Program-made: the position numbers and the translations under genes
DNA from: an uncultured SAR86 cluster bacterium
GTDB lineage: Bacteria > Pseudomonadota > Gammaproteobacteria > Magnimaribacterales > D2472
Assembly: GCA_902558395.1 (NCBI GenBank)
Contig: CACEDS010000001.1
Coordinates: 322,180 to 386,179, forward strand
DNA length: 64,000 bases
Direction: 5' to 3'
Notes under the pieces: model-generated
What the model was told of the DNA's origin: nothing
The model's input: only the letters and a program-made list of their open reading frames with translations
Databases searched by the model: none
Shown here: one piece after another, positions 36,069-44,997 of the stretch
Position numbering within the stretch: position 1 is the first letter of the stretch
How the letters are laid out: every line of letters begins with the position of its first letter

Positions 36069-36271
36069 TGAATAGTATAGATTGGTTGGATACAAATGAT
36101 ATCGCTATCGAGCTTTCAGAAAAATTTCCAGAAATTGATCCTCAATGGATAAGTTTTCCTGATCTACATAATAAAATTTGTAACCTAGATGGATTTATTG
36201 GAGATCCAAACAAATCAAATGAAAAAATTCTTGAAGCTATTCAGATGTTATGGATAGAAGAATCCAAATAA
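36068..36271 (+). CDS. iscX: Isc regulator protein IscX
   Basis: A small acidic protein that binds IscS and iron and tunes cluster assembly. The 67-residue product has the family pattern [29 protein letters not shown] and the ending [10 protein letters not shown]. Length equals E. coli IscX (66). It is the last gene of the operon. Confidence 0.93.
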   Translation: MNSIDWLDTNDIAIELSEKFPEIDPQWISFPDLHNKICNLDGFIGDPNKSNEKILEAIQMLWIEESK

Positions 36272-36311
36272 CTTTCATATAATACCTAAAATTTTTTATA
36301 AGGAATTCAAA

Positions 36312-36737
36312 ATGGCAACAGAACGTACACTATCTATAATCAAACCAGATGCAGTATCAAAGAATATTATTGGCAAAATAATCTCCAGATTTGAGGACAA
36401 TGGTCTTCATATTGTTGCCGGCAAACTAATACAGCTCGATGATGAAATGGCGTCAGGATTTTATGCTGAACATCAAGGCAGACCTTTCTTCAATGATCTT
36501 AAAAAGTTCATGACATCTGGTCCAGTTTTTGTTCAGGTGCTTGAAGGCGAGGGAGCAATTCAAAAAAATAGAGAACTTATGGGCAGCACCAACCCACAAG
36601 AAGCCGATCCTGGAACGATAAGAGCAGATTTTGCAAATAGCATAGATGCTAATGCTGTACATGGATCTGATTCTGAAACAAGCGCTGCAAGGGAAATAAA
36701 TTATTTTTTCAACGAAGAAGAAATAGTATCTAAATAG
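36312..36737 (+). CDS. ndk: nucleoside diphosphate kinase
   Basis: Ndk equilibrates nucleoside tri- and diphosphates through a phosphohistidine. The 141-residue product has the catalytic His in NAVHGSDS (His117), [10 protein letters not shown] at the start and the REINYFF ending. AAGGA precedes the ATG; a TATAAT at 36278-36283 may be its -10, without a clear -35. It begins the ndk-rlmN-rodZ-ispG-hisS-yfgM-bamB-der run known from E. coli. Confidence 0.97.
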   Translation: MATERTLSIIKPDAVSKNIIGKIISRFEDNGLHIVAGKLIQLDDEMASGFYAEHQGRPFFNDLKKFMTSGPVFVQVLEGEGAIQKNRELMGSTNPQEADPGTIRADFANSIDANAVHGSDSETSAAREINYFFNEEEIVSK

Positions 36738-36740
36738 ATT

Positions 36741-37826
36741 TTGTCTGATAAAAAAATAAATCTTCTAGGGTATTCTCTTGAATCCCTGGAAGCTTTTTTT
36801 AATGATATTGGTGAGCCTAAATTCAGGGCTAGACAATTAATTAAATGGGTTCATCAGAAAGGTGTCCTTGATTTTAGTCAGATGACTGACTTCAATAAAA
36901 TTCTCAGAGAGAAGCTTGAGTTAATTGCTTGTCTTATAACTCCAATGGTTGAAAAGGTTTACAAATCTCCCGAGGGGACAATTAAGTATTTAGTAAAACT
37001 TGAATCAGGATCTATGATTGAAATGGTAAGAATACCTGAAAAGAAAAGAATGACTCTCTGTATATCATCACAGGCAGGCTGCGCTCTTCAATGTACTTTT
37101 TGTGCCACCGGAGCACAAGGATTTGAAACAAATCTTACCCCTGATGAAATTATCGGCCAACTATGGCTTGCTAATTTTTATCAAGATGATGAACCTCCAA
37201 TTACTAATGTGGTATTTATGGGTATGGGAGAACCATTGTTAAATTTTGAACCCGTTATTGAATCAGCAAAGATAATGAAGGAACAGCTTGCATATGGACT
37301 TTCTAGGAAAAGAATAACTATAAGCACATCGGGTATAACACCTCAAATAGATAAACTATGCAATGAAATAGACGTCTCTTTAGCAATATCCCTTCATGCG
37401 CCAACAAATGAATTGAGAGATGAAATAGTTCCAATAAATAAAAAATACCCAATAAGCAATTTAATCAATTCATGCAACAATTACTTAAAAAACTATGATG
37501 GTAAAAGAAGTATTACCATAGAATATATTTTGATTGATGGCATTAATGATTCGGAAGAATTGGCAAGAAAATTAGCAAAACTATTATCAAATATATCGTG
37601 TAAAATTAATTTAATACCTTTCAATCCTTTTGAGGGCTCAAACTATAAGCGCTCCACAACAAAGACCATTGAAAATTTTAAGAAAATTCTTATGGATAAA
37701 GGTTTCATAACAACATTAAGAGTTACAAGAGGAGACGCAATTGATGGGGCATGTGGTCAGCTTGTTGGCAAATTAAGTAAATCGATTAAAGGTAAGAAAC
37801 TCATATCTCACAAACTCATATCATGA
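36741..37826 (+). CDS. rlmN: 23S rRNA/tRNA adenine-C2 methyltransferase RlmN
   Basis: A radical-SAM enzyme that methylates A2503 of 23S rRNA and A37 of some tRNAs. The 361-residue product has the cluster motif C-x3-C-x2-C at Cys114, Cys118, Cys121 (AGCALQCTFCATG), MGMGEPLLN, and the methyl-carrying Cys in GDAIDGACGQL near the C-terminus. It starts at a TTG 3 bases after ndk with no clear ribosome binding site. The Isc system is needed for its [4Fe-4S] cluster. Confidence 0.95.
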   Translation: MSDKKINLLGYSLESLEAFFNDIGEPKFRARQLIKWVHQKGVLDFSQMTDFNKILREKLELIACLITPMVEKVYKSPEGTIKYLVKLESGSMIEMVRIPEKKRMTLCISSQAGCALQCTFCATGAQGFETNLTPDEIIGQLWLANFYQDDEPPITNVVFMGMGEPLLNFEPVIESAKIMKEQLAYGLSRKRITISTSGITPQIDKLCNEIDVSLAISLHAPTNELRDEIVPINKKYPISNLINSCNNYLKNYDGKRSITIEYILIDGINDSEELARKLAKLLSNISCKINLIPFNPFEGSNYKRSTTKTIENFKKILMDKGFITTLRVTRGDAIDGACGQLVGKLSKSIKGKKLISHKLIS

Positions 37827-38587
37827 CAGAAAATTTGAAGTCAGCCAGTTCAGCAAAAATTGGTAAGGTTTTTAAGGTAGCACGAAAAGAGCTTGGTTTA
37901 AGTAAAGTTGAAGTCTCGAACTCCGCATTTATGAATATTAGATACATTAATGCAATAGAGTCTGGTGACTATTCTATCTTCCCAAGCGAAGGCTTTGCTA
38001 AAGCATATTTTATCAAATACCAAGATTTTTTATCAATTGAATGTGAGTTTCCTCCAATATATGAAAATAATAATAGACAAGATGAAATCATTAAAAAATC
38101 TATTGCCAAAATTAATCCATCATTCATACCAATTATAAGAGCAGGATTTATAGTTTTTATGATAGTTCTGTCGGTCTTTATAATAAACGTTAGTTTTTCT
38201 TCAGAAACTAAGAACAACGATTTATCTCTAGTCAAAGAAACATTCCCAGATAACGAATTAAATAAAATTGACGAAACTGTTAATTTTAATAATTCAATAG
38301 AAACACCTTTAAATCTAATAGAGGAGAAACCTATAATTAATTCATCAAATAAACTCATTTTTAGCTTCTTTGATGAATGTTGGATTGAAATATATTCATA
38401 TGATGAGTTGATAATTAATAAGTTATTCAAATATGGAGATAGCTTTGAGGTTGAGATCGAAAGACCTTTTAAAATTGTTGTTGGCAATGCAGAAGCTATA
38501 GAAGCTTCTTATAATGGCAATAACATTGATTTTATTACTAATGCTAATAGACTTAATGTAAGTACTATTATGTTTAATGATGAGTAA
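37823..38587 (+). CDS. rodZ: cytoskeletal protein RodZ
   Basis: RodZ is a bitopic membrane protein that links MreB to the elongasome and keeps rod shape. The 254-residue product has an N-terminal helix-turn-helix of XRE type (about 12-72: [37 protein letters not shown]), one membrane helix (about 103-125), a short linker and a C-terminal periplasmic domain ([16 protein letters not shown]). It is shorter than E. coli RodZ (337). pilF, which often lies between rlmN and rodZ, is absent. Overlaps ispG. Confidence 0.9.
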   Translation: MTENLKSASSAKIGKVFKVARKELGLSKVEVSNSAFMNIRYINAIESGDYSIFPSEGFAKAYFIKYQDFLSIECEFPPIYENNNRQDEIIKKSIAKINPSFIPIIRAGFIVFMIVLSVFIINVSFSSETKNNDLSLVKETFPDNELNKIDETVNFNNSIETPLNLIEEKPIINSSNKLIFSFFDECWIEIYSYDELIINKLFKYGDSFEVEIERPFKIVVGNAEAIEASYNGNNIDFITNANRLNVSTIMFNDE

Positions 38588-39677
38588 TTGGATTAAAAGA
38601 AAAGAAACCTCTGTTGTTAATGTTGGGGGTGTGCCGGTTGGTGGAGGCAATCCAATTGCTATTCAATCTATGACCAACACCAATACCTCAGACGTTATAG
38701 CTACTGTTAATCAAATTAATGAATTACAAGCAGCAGGTGCTGACATAGTAAGAGTATCTGTTCCTGGTTTTGATGAAGCAAAAGCCTTCAAGGAAATCAA
38801 AAGTATTGTAACTATTCCTTTGGTTGCTGACATTCATTTTGATTATAAGATTGCCATTGAGGTTGCTGATTCTGCTGACTGTTTAAGAATCAATCCTGGT
38901 AATATTGGAAAAGAATCAAAAATTAAAGAAGTTATTACTGCTGCATTAGATCATGATGTTCCAATAAGAGTAGGAGTAAATGCTGGCTCGCTTGAAAAAG
39001 ATCTACAAAAAAAATACGGTGAACCCAACGCTGATGCATTGGTTGAATCAGCTCTAAGACATGTAGATATATTAGATAGATTTAACTTTGATAACTACAA
39101 AATGAGTCTTAAGGCTTCAAATATTGAAATGACTGTTGATGCATATAGAAAAATATCTAATTTGATTAATCAGCCTCTTCATTTAGGTATTACTGAGGCG
39201 GGCAGTTTTCGTGCTGGTACAGTAAAATCTTCTATTGGAGTTGGAATGCTTTTATCTGAGGGTATAGGAGATACTATTAGAATATCACTAGCATCTAACC
39301 CAGTTGATGAGATTAAAGTTGGTTGGGATATTTTGAAAAGTCTTAACATTAGAAGCAGGGGAGTAAAAATTATTGCATGCCCAAGCTGTTCTAGACAAAA
39401 CTTTAATGTAATTGAGGTTGTTAATGAGTTAGAAGAGAGATTGGAGGACATATCTGATGATATAGAGGTTGCAATTATAGGTTGCTATGTAAATGGTCCT
39501 GGAGAAAGTAAAGCAGCAGAAATTGGTTTAACTGGAGCAAGTCCAAAAAATTTACTTTATGTTGATGGTATGCCAGATAAAAAAATTAGCAGTGAGAACT
39601 TAGTCAAAGAGATAGAAGAAAAAGTTAGAGAAAAACTGTTACAAAGAAACTCAAAAGATATTATTGCAAGGGGATAA
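38577..39677 (+). CDS. ispG: 4-hydroxy-3-methylbut-2-enyl diphosphate synthase IspG
   Basis: IspG is the [4Fe-4S] enzyme of the penultimate MEP pathway step. The 366-residue product has the N-terminal TIM barrel ([41 protein letters not shown]) and cluster ligands in [10 protein letters not shown] and [10 protein letters not shown]. The start is ATG 38577 or the in-frame ATG 38580. It works in the same pathway as IspDF at 11032. Overlaps rodZ by 11 bases. Confidence 0.96.
   Translation: MMSNWIKRKETSVVNVGGVPVGGGNPIAIQSMTNTNTSDVIATVNQINELQAAGADIVRVSVPGFDEAKAFKEIKSIVTIPLVADIHFDYKIAIEVADSADCLRINPGNIGKESKIKEVITAALDHDVPIRVGVNAGSLEKDLQKKYGEPNADALVESALRHVDILDRFNFDNYKMSLKASNIEMTVDAYRKISNLINQPLHLGITEAGSFRAGTVKSSIGVGMLLSEGIGDTIRISLASNPVDEIKVGWDILKSLNIRSRGVKIIACPSCSRQNFNVIEVVNELEERLEDISDDIEVAIIGCYVNGPGESKAAEIGLTGASPKNLLYVDGMPDKKISSENLVKEIEEKVREKLLQRNSKDIIARG
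39668..39673 (+). promoter_or_regulatory. ribosome binding site that decides the hisS start
   Basis: AAGGGG lies 5 bases before a TTG at 39679. This places the hisS start two bases after the ispG stop, rather than at an in-frame TTG at 39664 inside ispG, which has no such site at good spacing. Confidence 0.6.
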
Positions 39678-39678
39678 A

Positions 39679-40941
39679 TTGGATAAAATTCAATCATTAA
39701 CAGGCATGCAAGATCAGTATGATGATGGCGATATGGCCAATGCATCATCAAAACTATTTGAAGTAGAAAAAACAATTAAGAATATATTCATAAATTATAA
39801 ATTCCAAGAAATACGCACTCCTGTTTTAGAAGATGCAAACTTATTCAAAAGGAGTGTTGGCGACTCTTCAGATATTGTTAATAAAGAAATTTATTCTTTC
39901 AATGACAGGAATGATAAAACTATTGCAATGAGGCCCGAGGGAACTGCAAGCGTAATTAGATCAATAATTGAGAAGAAATTAGATCAAGCAAATCATAAGT
40001 TATGGTATGTAGGACCTATGTGGAGGTATGAGAGGCCACAAAAGGGAAGATATAGACAATTCAATCAAGCTGGTATTGAAATTCTTGGTATACCAGAGGG
40101 CTTACCAGAATATGAAATGATTTCAGTGGTTTGTAATGTTATTGATCAGCTTAAACTTAAAAATTGTTGCATAAAAATTAACCATTTGGGGACTAGAGAG
40201 AATAAAGAATCTTTTTGTAAAGCTCTTGTTAATTTCTTGGGACCATTTAAAAAAGATCTCGATGCAAAAGACTTAGAAAGACTTAGTAAAAATCCATTAA
40301 GAGTCCTCGATTCAAAAAACTCTGAAACTCAGGCAATTCTTAAAAATGCACCTTCTATAAAAGAATTTATTGATAGAGCTTCAATTGAAATGCTTGATTC
40401 AATTAAGTCTGAGTTCTCAGATATATGTAAAATTGAAATCGACTATAATTTGGTTAGAGGTTTAGATTATTATTCTGGTTTTGTATTTGAAGCAATATCA
40501 TCAGAACTAGGTGCACAAGATTCATTTTTAGGTGGCGGTAGATATGACCAACTTTGCTCTCAACTTGGAGGAAAGGACTTGCCTGCCATTGGCATGGCCA
40601 TTGGACTTGAAAGGTTGGCAAATATTACAAACATTAAAAAGCCAAACAGAAAATTGGTTTCTTTTGTTATCGCAGCTAGTAATTTAGAACCAAAAGCATA
40701 TAAAATAGCGCACCATCTTAGATCAATTAATAAAGAAGTTGTTCTTGATATTCATTTATCAGAAGGAAGTCTAAAATCAAAGATGAGAAAAGCTAATAAA
40801 AATAATTCCGACTATGTGATTATTATTGGTGAAGAAGAGTTTAATAATAAAACTGCAGTTATAAAGCCTTTAAATGATGAACTTAAGGAGCAACAAACTG
40901 TCTCAATTGAAGATTTATATAGTTTTTATAAAACTCTATAG
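39679..40941 (+). CDS. hisS: histidyl-tRNA synthetase
   Basis: A class II synthetase charging tRNA-His. The 420-residue product begins DKIQSLTGMQDQYDDG, has motif 2 in MWRYERPQKGRYRQFNQAG (written here by its core RYERPQKGR and QFNQAG), the His-binding RGLDYYSGFVFE segments, and motif 3 in AIGMAIGLERL. A C-terminal anticodon-binding domain follows. The start is a TTG supported by the AAGGGG before it. Confidence 0.95.
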   Translation: MDKIQSLTGMQDQYDDGDMANASSKLFEVEKTIKNIFINYKFQEIRTPVLEDANLFKRSVGDSSDIVNKEIYSFNDRNDKTIAMRPEGTASVIRSIIEKKLDQANHKLWYVGPMWRYERPQKGRYRQFNQAGIEILGIPEGLPEYEMISVVCNVIDQLKLKNCCIKINHLGTRENKESFCKALVNFLGPFKKDLDAKDLERLSKNPLRVLDSKNSETQAILKNAPSIKEFIDRASIEMLDSIKSEFSDICKIEIDYNLVRGLDYYSGFVFEAISSELGAQDSFLGGGRYDQLCSQLGGKDLPAIGMAIGLERLANITNIKKPNRKLVSFVIAASNLEPKAYKIAHHLRSINKEVVLDIHLSEGSLKSKMRKANKNNSDYVIIIGEEEFNNKTAVIKPLNDELKEQQTVSIEDLYSFYKTL

Positions 40942-40956
40942 ACCGAGGAAACACTT

Positions 40957-41595
40957 ATGAATGAAGTTTTTGAAAATAATGCAGCAATAACGTCAATACG
41001 TAATTTTTATATGAATTATAGAAAAGTAATACTTGGTGTTGTAGCTACAGTGATATTAATAATTTCTGCTTATTTAATTAATAACCAAATTTCTAAGACG
41101 AATAATTTAGAAGCTGCCGAAATATATAATAGATGGATTGCTCAAGAGACTGACACCGATGAAGGCAAAGTAATTTCAGAAGATTTATTTACAGATTTAA
41201 TAAATTCTTATTATGAAACTGGTTATGCAAAGATTGCCATGCTTAACAAAGCGTCAATAAACGCAAGGAATGGTGATTTAGAAGCAGCTTTAGAGAATTT
41301 TCTGAGCCTGAATGAAATGACTCAAGGATTTAAAGGTAATAAATTATTGAATAAAATTGCAACAATTAATGCAGCAAGGATTATGTATTCACAAGAAGAA
41401 TACGAAGAAGCCTTGGAGATTTTAGAAAAATATTCATCTTCAAATGCTTTTATTCATGAGCTTATTGGCGATATCTTATCTAAACAAAATAAAACAGAGC
41501 TTGCGAAGGAGCAATACAATTTTGCTAAAGAAAAATATACTGATGAAACCTCTATTTCGATTGTTTCAATGAAAATTGCAAATTTGGCAGTTTAA
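40957..41595 (+). CDS. yfgM: YfgM family TPR membrane protein
   Basis: E. coli YfgM is a SecYEG-associated inner-membrane protein that hands clients to periplasmic chaperones through PpiD. The 212-residue product has one membrane helix (about 24-42) near the N-terminus and a periplasmic TPR-like region (ETGYAKIAMLNKAS, NGDLEAALENFLSL, EEYEEALEILEKYS). GAGGAAA precedes the ATG. Position between hisS and bamB is as in E. coli. Confidence 0.9.
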   Translation: MNEVFENNAAITSIRNFYMNYRKVILGVVATVILIISAYLINNQISKTNNLEAAEIYNRWIAQETDTDEGKVISEDLFTDLINSYYETGYAKIAMLNKASINARNGDLEAALENFLSLNEMTQGFKGNKLLNKIATINAARIMYSQEEYEEALEILEKYSSSNAFIHELIGDILSKQNKTELAKEQYNFAKEKYTDETSISIVSMKIANLAV

Positions 41596-41598
41596 GAC

Positions 41599-42774
41599 AT
41601 GTTCAATAATAATTTTTATCTAAGAACTCACAAAGCAGTAGCACTTATATGTATGCTATTTGCTATTTCATCATGTTCCTCATTGAGTTCTCTTAAATTT
41701 TGGGATAGTGGTGAAGTTGATTTAGATGAACCGAAACCGTTAGAAAGCATATCTAGTTCAAAAGTAATTAAGGTTAATTGGAGTAAATCATTTTCTGGTG
41801 AAAATCTTTTAGGAAATTTTGTTCCAGCCTTTAGCTCAGATATTATTTTTTTTGCTGATATCAGCGGTAGCTTAAAATCCATAAATCAAAATACTGGTAG
41901 TATTAATTGGGAAAATAATCTTAATACATTGTCATCTGGCGTAGCATCAGGATTTGGTATCTTGGCTGTTGCTGATGATCAAGGAAATTTAATCACAATT
42001 AATCAAGATGACGGTTCAATCATATGGAAAGTAAATCTCAAGGCTGAAGTGTTAGCACCAGTTGCTATTGATGCAAAATTAATTATTGTAAAAACTGGTT
42101 CTGGTGAATTACTTGGTCTTGATAAATCTAATGGACAAACATTGTGGTCATATAGATCAAAATTGCCAACACTGACAATTAGAGGAAGTAGCAGCCCAGT
42201 TATAAATGCTAATGAGATATATGTAACTTTTGATAATGGAAGGCTTGGTGTTTTTGAGCTTGATTCAGGTTTTCCTTTATGGGACGGAGCTATTTCATTT
42301 GCGAAAGGTGCATCAGAACTTGAAAACATTATTGACTCTGATTCAAACCCAGTCGTAGAAGGCGGCTTAGTATATACAACAAACTATCAGGGTAATTTGA
42401 GCATATTTGATATTGCACAAAGAAGGGCTGTTTGGCAGTCTGAAACTTCATCATTTTATTCACCCTTACTGTTAAAAGGTTTAATTTTAACTGTTGAATC
42501 AAACTCTAGACTAAGATCATTTTCTACAAAGACGCTTCAAGAATCATGGACATCAGATGATTATTTGAATAGAGAACTTTCTAACCCAACTAACTTCTCT
42601 GGATATTTGGTAGTTGGTGATTATGAGGGCTATATCCATTTAATAGATCCGTTAAACGGTAAGACAGTTGGTAGAAAGAAAGTTTCAAAAAAACCCATAA
42701 AAAAAATTGTGACAAGAAGTAAAGATTTTTACGTGGTTGATGAGTCTTTTAATTTATATTCATTAAGCATATAG
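41599..42774 (+). CDS. bamB: outer-membrane assembly lipoprotein BamB
   Basis: BamB is the beta-propeller lipoprotein of the Bam complex, close to BamA. The 391-residue product has a signal with lipobox AISSC (Cys26) and PQQ-type propeller repeats: QNTGSINWENNL, QDDGSIIWKVNL, KSNGQTLWSYRS, DSGFPLWDGAI, QRRAVWQSE and PLNGKTVGRKKV. Length matches E. coli BamB (392). With bamC at 31557 this window holds two of the Bam lipoproteins. Confidence 0.94.
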   Translation: MFNNNFYLRTHKAVALICMLFAISSCSSLSSLKFWDSGEVDLDEPKPLESISSSKVIKVNWSKSFSGENLLGNFVPAFSSDIIFFADISGSLKSINQNTGSINWENNLNTLSSGVASGFGILAVADDQGNLITINQDDGSIIWKVNLKAEVLAPVAIDAKLIIVKTGSGELLGLDKSNGQTLWSYRSKLPTLTIRGSSSPVINANEIYVTFDNGRLGVFELDSGFPLWDGAISFAKGASELENIIDSDSNPVVEGGLVYTTNYQGNLSIFDIAQRRAVWQSETSSFYSPLLLKGLILTVESNSRLRSFSTKTLQESWTSDDYLNRELSNPTNFSGYLVVGDYEGYIHLIDPLNGKTVGRKKVSKKPIKKIVTRSKDFYVVDESFNLYSLSI

Positions 42775-42788
42775 AATGATAATTAGTC

Positions 42789-44165
42789 ATGTTTACATCA
42801 ATAGCAATTATAGGAAGACCTAATGTTGGAAAATCAACACTTTTCAACAAATTAACAAAATCTAGGCAAGCAATAGTCTCTGACTTTTCTGGTTTAACAA
42901 AGGACAGAAATTATGGATATATATCCTTCGGTGAACAGAAAAGCTTATTAATTGATACAGGTGGAATAGCTCAGGACGATACCATCTTAAAAGAAGATAT
43001 TGCTGAGCAAGCATGGATTGCAGCTGAGGAATCAAGTTTAATCATATTTCTCCTTGACGGGTCGCAAAATCTAAACAAAGAAGATTTAGATATTCTTTCA
43101 AGATTAAGAAAATTAAATAAAACTTTTATAACAGTTCTTAATAAAATAGATAAAAAATCAGACGCTTTAATTAAAGAAGATTTAAATAAAAAAGGCATTA
43201 ATAATTTTTTTGAGATTAGTGCAGAGCACAACAGAAACCTTCTTGATTTAAGATCATTTATTAAGAAATCACTTCCAATCCATCAATCGAAGGTACCCGA
43301 AGGGAAAAAAATAGCAATATTAGGCAGACCCAACGCTGGCAAATCAACTTTTATAAACAAGTTCATAAAAGAAGATAGGCTGATAGTTTCAGAAATAGCA
43401 GGAACTACCATTGATGCTATCAGTATACCTTTCTTAGTAAATGATGATGAATTTGTCTTCATAGATACCGCAGGTATAAGAAAAGGTTACAGGAATGCTC
43501 ACAAGATAGAGTATTTCTCATATGTAAGAGCAATGCATTCTGTTGAGACTTGTGATGTAGTTATATTTATGTGCGATGCAAATGAAGGGCTTGTTGATCA
43601 GGACTTGAAGATAATAAATATGGTATCTGAAATGGGCAAGCCACTCGTTTTAGCATTAAATAAAATGGACTTACTCACAAAAAGACAAAAAGATGATTTA
43701 TATGAAACAAAAAGACTTCAATCAAATTTTGTTGATAATTTTTTTAAAATAGAAATTTCTGGCATTAAAGGCAAGGGTTTTAAAAAGCTTTTCAAGGTAA
43801 CAAATAATGTTATTGAAAATGCTCAAAAGAAATATACAACCTCATCACTGAACAAGCTTTTAGAAAAATTTATTTCTCAAAGTGCTCCGCCATCAGTCAA
43901 TGGAAGACAATTGAAGCTTAAGCACATCCATTTTGGTGGCATCAATCCTACAACTTTAGTTATTCATTCAAATCAAGATAAAAAAATTCCTCAAAATTAT
44001 AGAAAATATCTTGAAAATTCTTTTAGATCTTCTTTAAAACTGCAAAGCATTCAGCTGAAACTAATTTTTAGAAAATCTGATAACCCTTTTGAAAATAAAG
44101 TGAATAAGTTAACAGAAAGGCAAATTAAGAAAAGACAAAGAATGATGAAGCATGTTAAAAAATAA
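42789..44165 (+). CDS. der: ribosome biogenesis GTPase Der (EngA)
   Basis: Der is an essential GTPase with two G domains in tandem that matures the 50S subunit. The 458-residue product has G1 motifs GRPNVGKST (from residue 9) and GRPNAGKST (from 179), switch motifs DTGGIAQDD and DTAGIRKG, NKID and NKMD base-binding motifs, and a C-terminal KH-like domain ending in basic residues. It ends the ndk-to-der block. No terminator was seen before the TCA operon. Confidence 0.97.
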   Translation: MFTSIAIIGRPNVGKSTLFNKLTKSRQAIVSDFSGLTKDRNYGYISFGEQKSLLIDTGGIAQDDTILKEDIAEQAWIAAEESSLIIFLLDGSQNLNKEDLDILSRLRKLNKTFITVLNKIDKKSDALIKEDLNKKGINNFFEISAEHNRNLLDLRSFIKKSLPIHQSKVPEGKKIAILGRPNAGKSTFINKFIKEDRLIVSEIAGTTIDAISIPFLVNDDEFVFIDTAGIRKGYRNAHKIEYFSYVRAMHSVETCDVVIFMCDANEGLVDQDLKIINMVSEMGKPLVLALNKMDLLTKRQKDDLYETKRLQSNFVDNFFKIEISGIKGKGFKKLFKVTNNVIENAQKKYTTSSLNKLLEKFISQSAPPSVNGRQLKLKHIHFGGINPTTLVIHSNQDKKIPQNYRKYLENSFRSSLKLQSIQLKLIFRKSDNPFENKVNKLTERQIKKRQRMMKHVKK

Positions 44166-44203
44166 AAAGCATATTTTTTAAAATTTCATTTATTTATATT
44201 GCT

Positions 44204-44255
44204 TATAATCGGTTATAATTTAGCCATAAAGCACATAAAAAATTGACATTTGTCA
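44204..44255 (+). promoter_or_regulatory. candidate promoter and palindrome upstream of sdhC
   Basis: Two perfect TATAAT hexamers lie ten bases apart (44204-44209, 44214-44219) within a TTATAAT repeat. Neither has a good -35 at 17 bp. A perfect 5-bp inverted repeat TGACA-TT-TGTCA (44244-44255) sits between them and the sdhC ATG. The double -10 may be the promoter of the nine-gene operon and the palindrome an operator, but nothing identifies a regulator. Confidence 0.4.
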
Positions 44256-44263
44256 CTTTCTTA

Positions 44264-44647
44264 ATGATACAAAATAGACCTGTAAATATAAATCTATTAA
44301 AGATAAAACTTCCGCTATCAGCGTTTTTATCTATTACCCATAGGATAAGTGGAATTCTTATATTTTTTTTAGTACTCCCATTTTCAGTTTTTATCTTTTC
44401 AGAATTAACATTAAATCAGAATTCTTTTGATAACTTTATGACTATGTATCATACAAATTTAGGAATTAAATTTGGATGTATTGGTTTAATTTTAATTTTT
44501 CAATATCACATTTTCACTGGAATAAGGCATATTTTAATGGATTTTCATATTTTGAATGAGACCCTGTCTTCATCACACAAGTCCGCAGTAATTACTTTAG
44601 TTTTATTTGCAGTTAACGCTCTGCTAACTTTATTGGTGATGCTATGA
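44264..44647 (+). CDS. sdhC: succinate dehydrogenase cytochrome b556 subunit SdhC
   Basis: A membrane anchor of complex II that binds heme b and ubiquinone. The 127-residue product begins MIQNRPVNINLL, aligned with the E. coli RPVNLDL start, has the signature SITHRISG, and three membrane helices; the heme His is likely in QYHIFTGIRHILMDF. I chose ATG 44264; an in-frame TTG at 44243 would add seven residues not seen in the family. First gene of sdhCDAB-sucAB-lpd-sucCD. Confidence 0.95.
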   Translation: MIQNRPVNINLLKIKLPLSAFLSITHRISGILIFFLVLPFSVFIFSELTLNQNSFDNFMTMYHTNLGIKFGCIGLILIFQYHIFTGIRHILMDFHILNETLSSSHKSAVITLVLFAVNALLTLLVML

Positions 44648-44994
44648 AAAGTGGAAGACTGACGTGGTATCTTCAACGCTATAGTGCGCTTTATTTTATT
44701 TCATTTCTTGCATATTTAGAGTACACATTCTGGACCAGTGGAATTACTTTTCAATTTTTAAATAGCAATAACTTATTTAAAGCTTCGCTCAGTATTTTTA
44801 TATTGCTTGCATGTGTTCATGCTTATATTGGCTTATGGACTGTTGGAACTGATTATTTAACAAAAAGAACATTGGGTTTTATTTCTTCAGGTTTGGGAGC
44901 CTCTGCCAATACCTTAAGAAAAATCTATGAATTTATATTTATTTTACTGGGAGCATTGATCGCTGCTCTTTACATTTTAATTATTTGGTTTTAA
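44644..44994 (+). CDS. sdhD: succinate dehydrogenase membrane anchor SdhD
   Basis: The second heme and quinone-binding anchor of complex II. The 116-residue product has three membrane helices (about 15-33, 45-68, 92-115). The CVHAYIGLWTVGTDY segment holds the probable heme-ligand His and the Asp-Tyr pair of the quinone site, as in E. coli SdhD. It overlaps sdhC by 4 bases. Length matches E. coli (115). Confidence 0.93.
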   Translation: MKSGRLTWYLQRYSALYFISFLAYLEYTFWTSGITFQFLNSNNLFKASLSIFILLACVHAYIGLWTVGTDYLTKRTLGFISSGLGASANTLRKIYEFIFILLGALIAALYILIIWF

Positions 44995-44997
44995 TAA

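Noticed and set aside
37969-38487. Long open frame of 172 codons on the minus strand
   Set aside because: It lies wholly antisense to rodZ, has no family motifs or ribosome binding site, and rodZ has clear HTH and membrane segments. Composition explains it.
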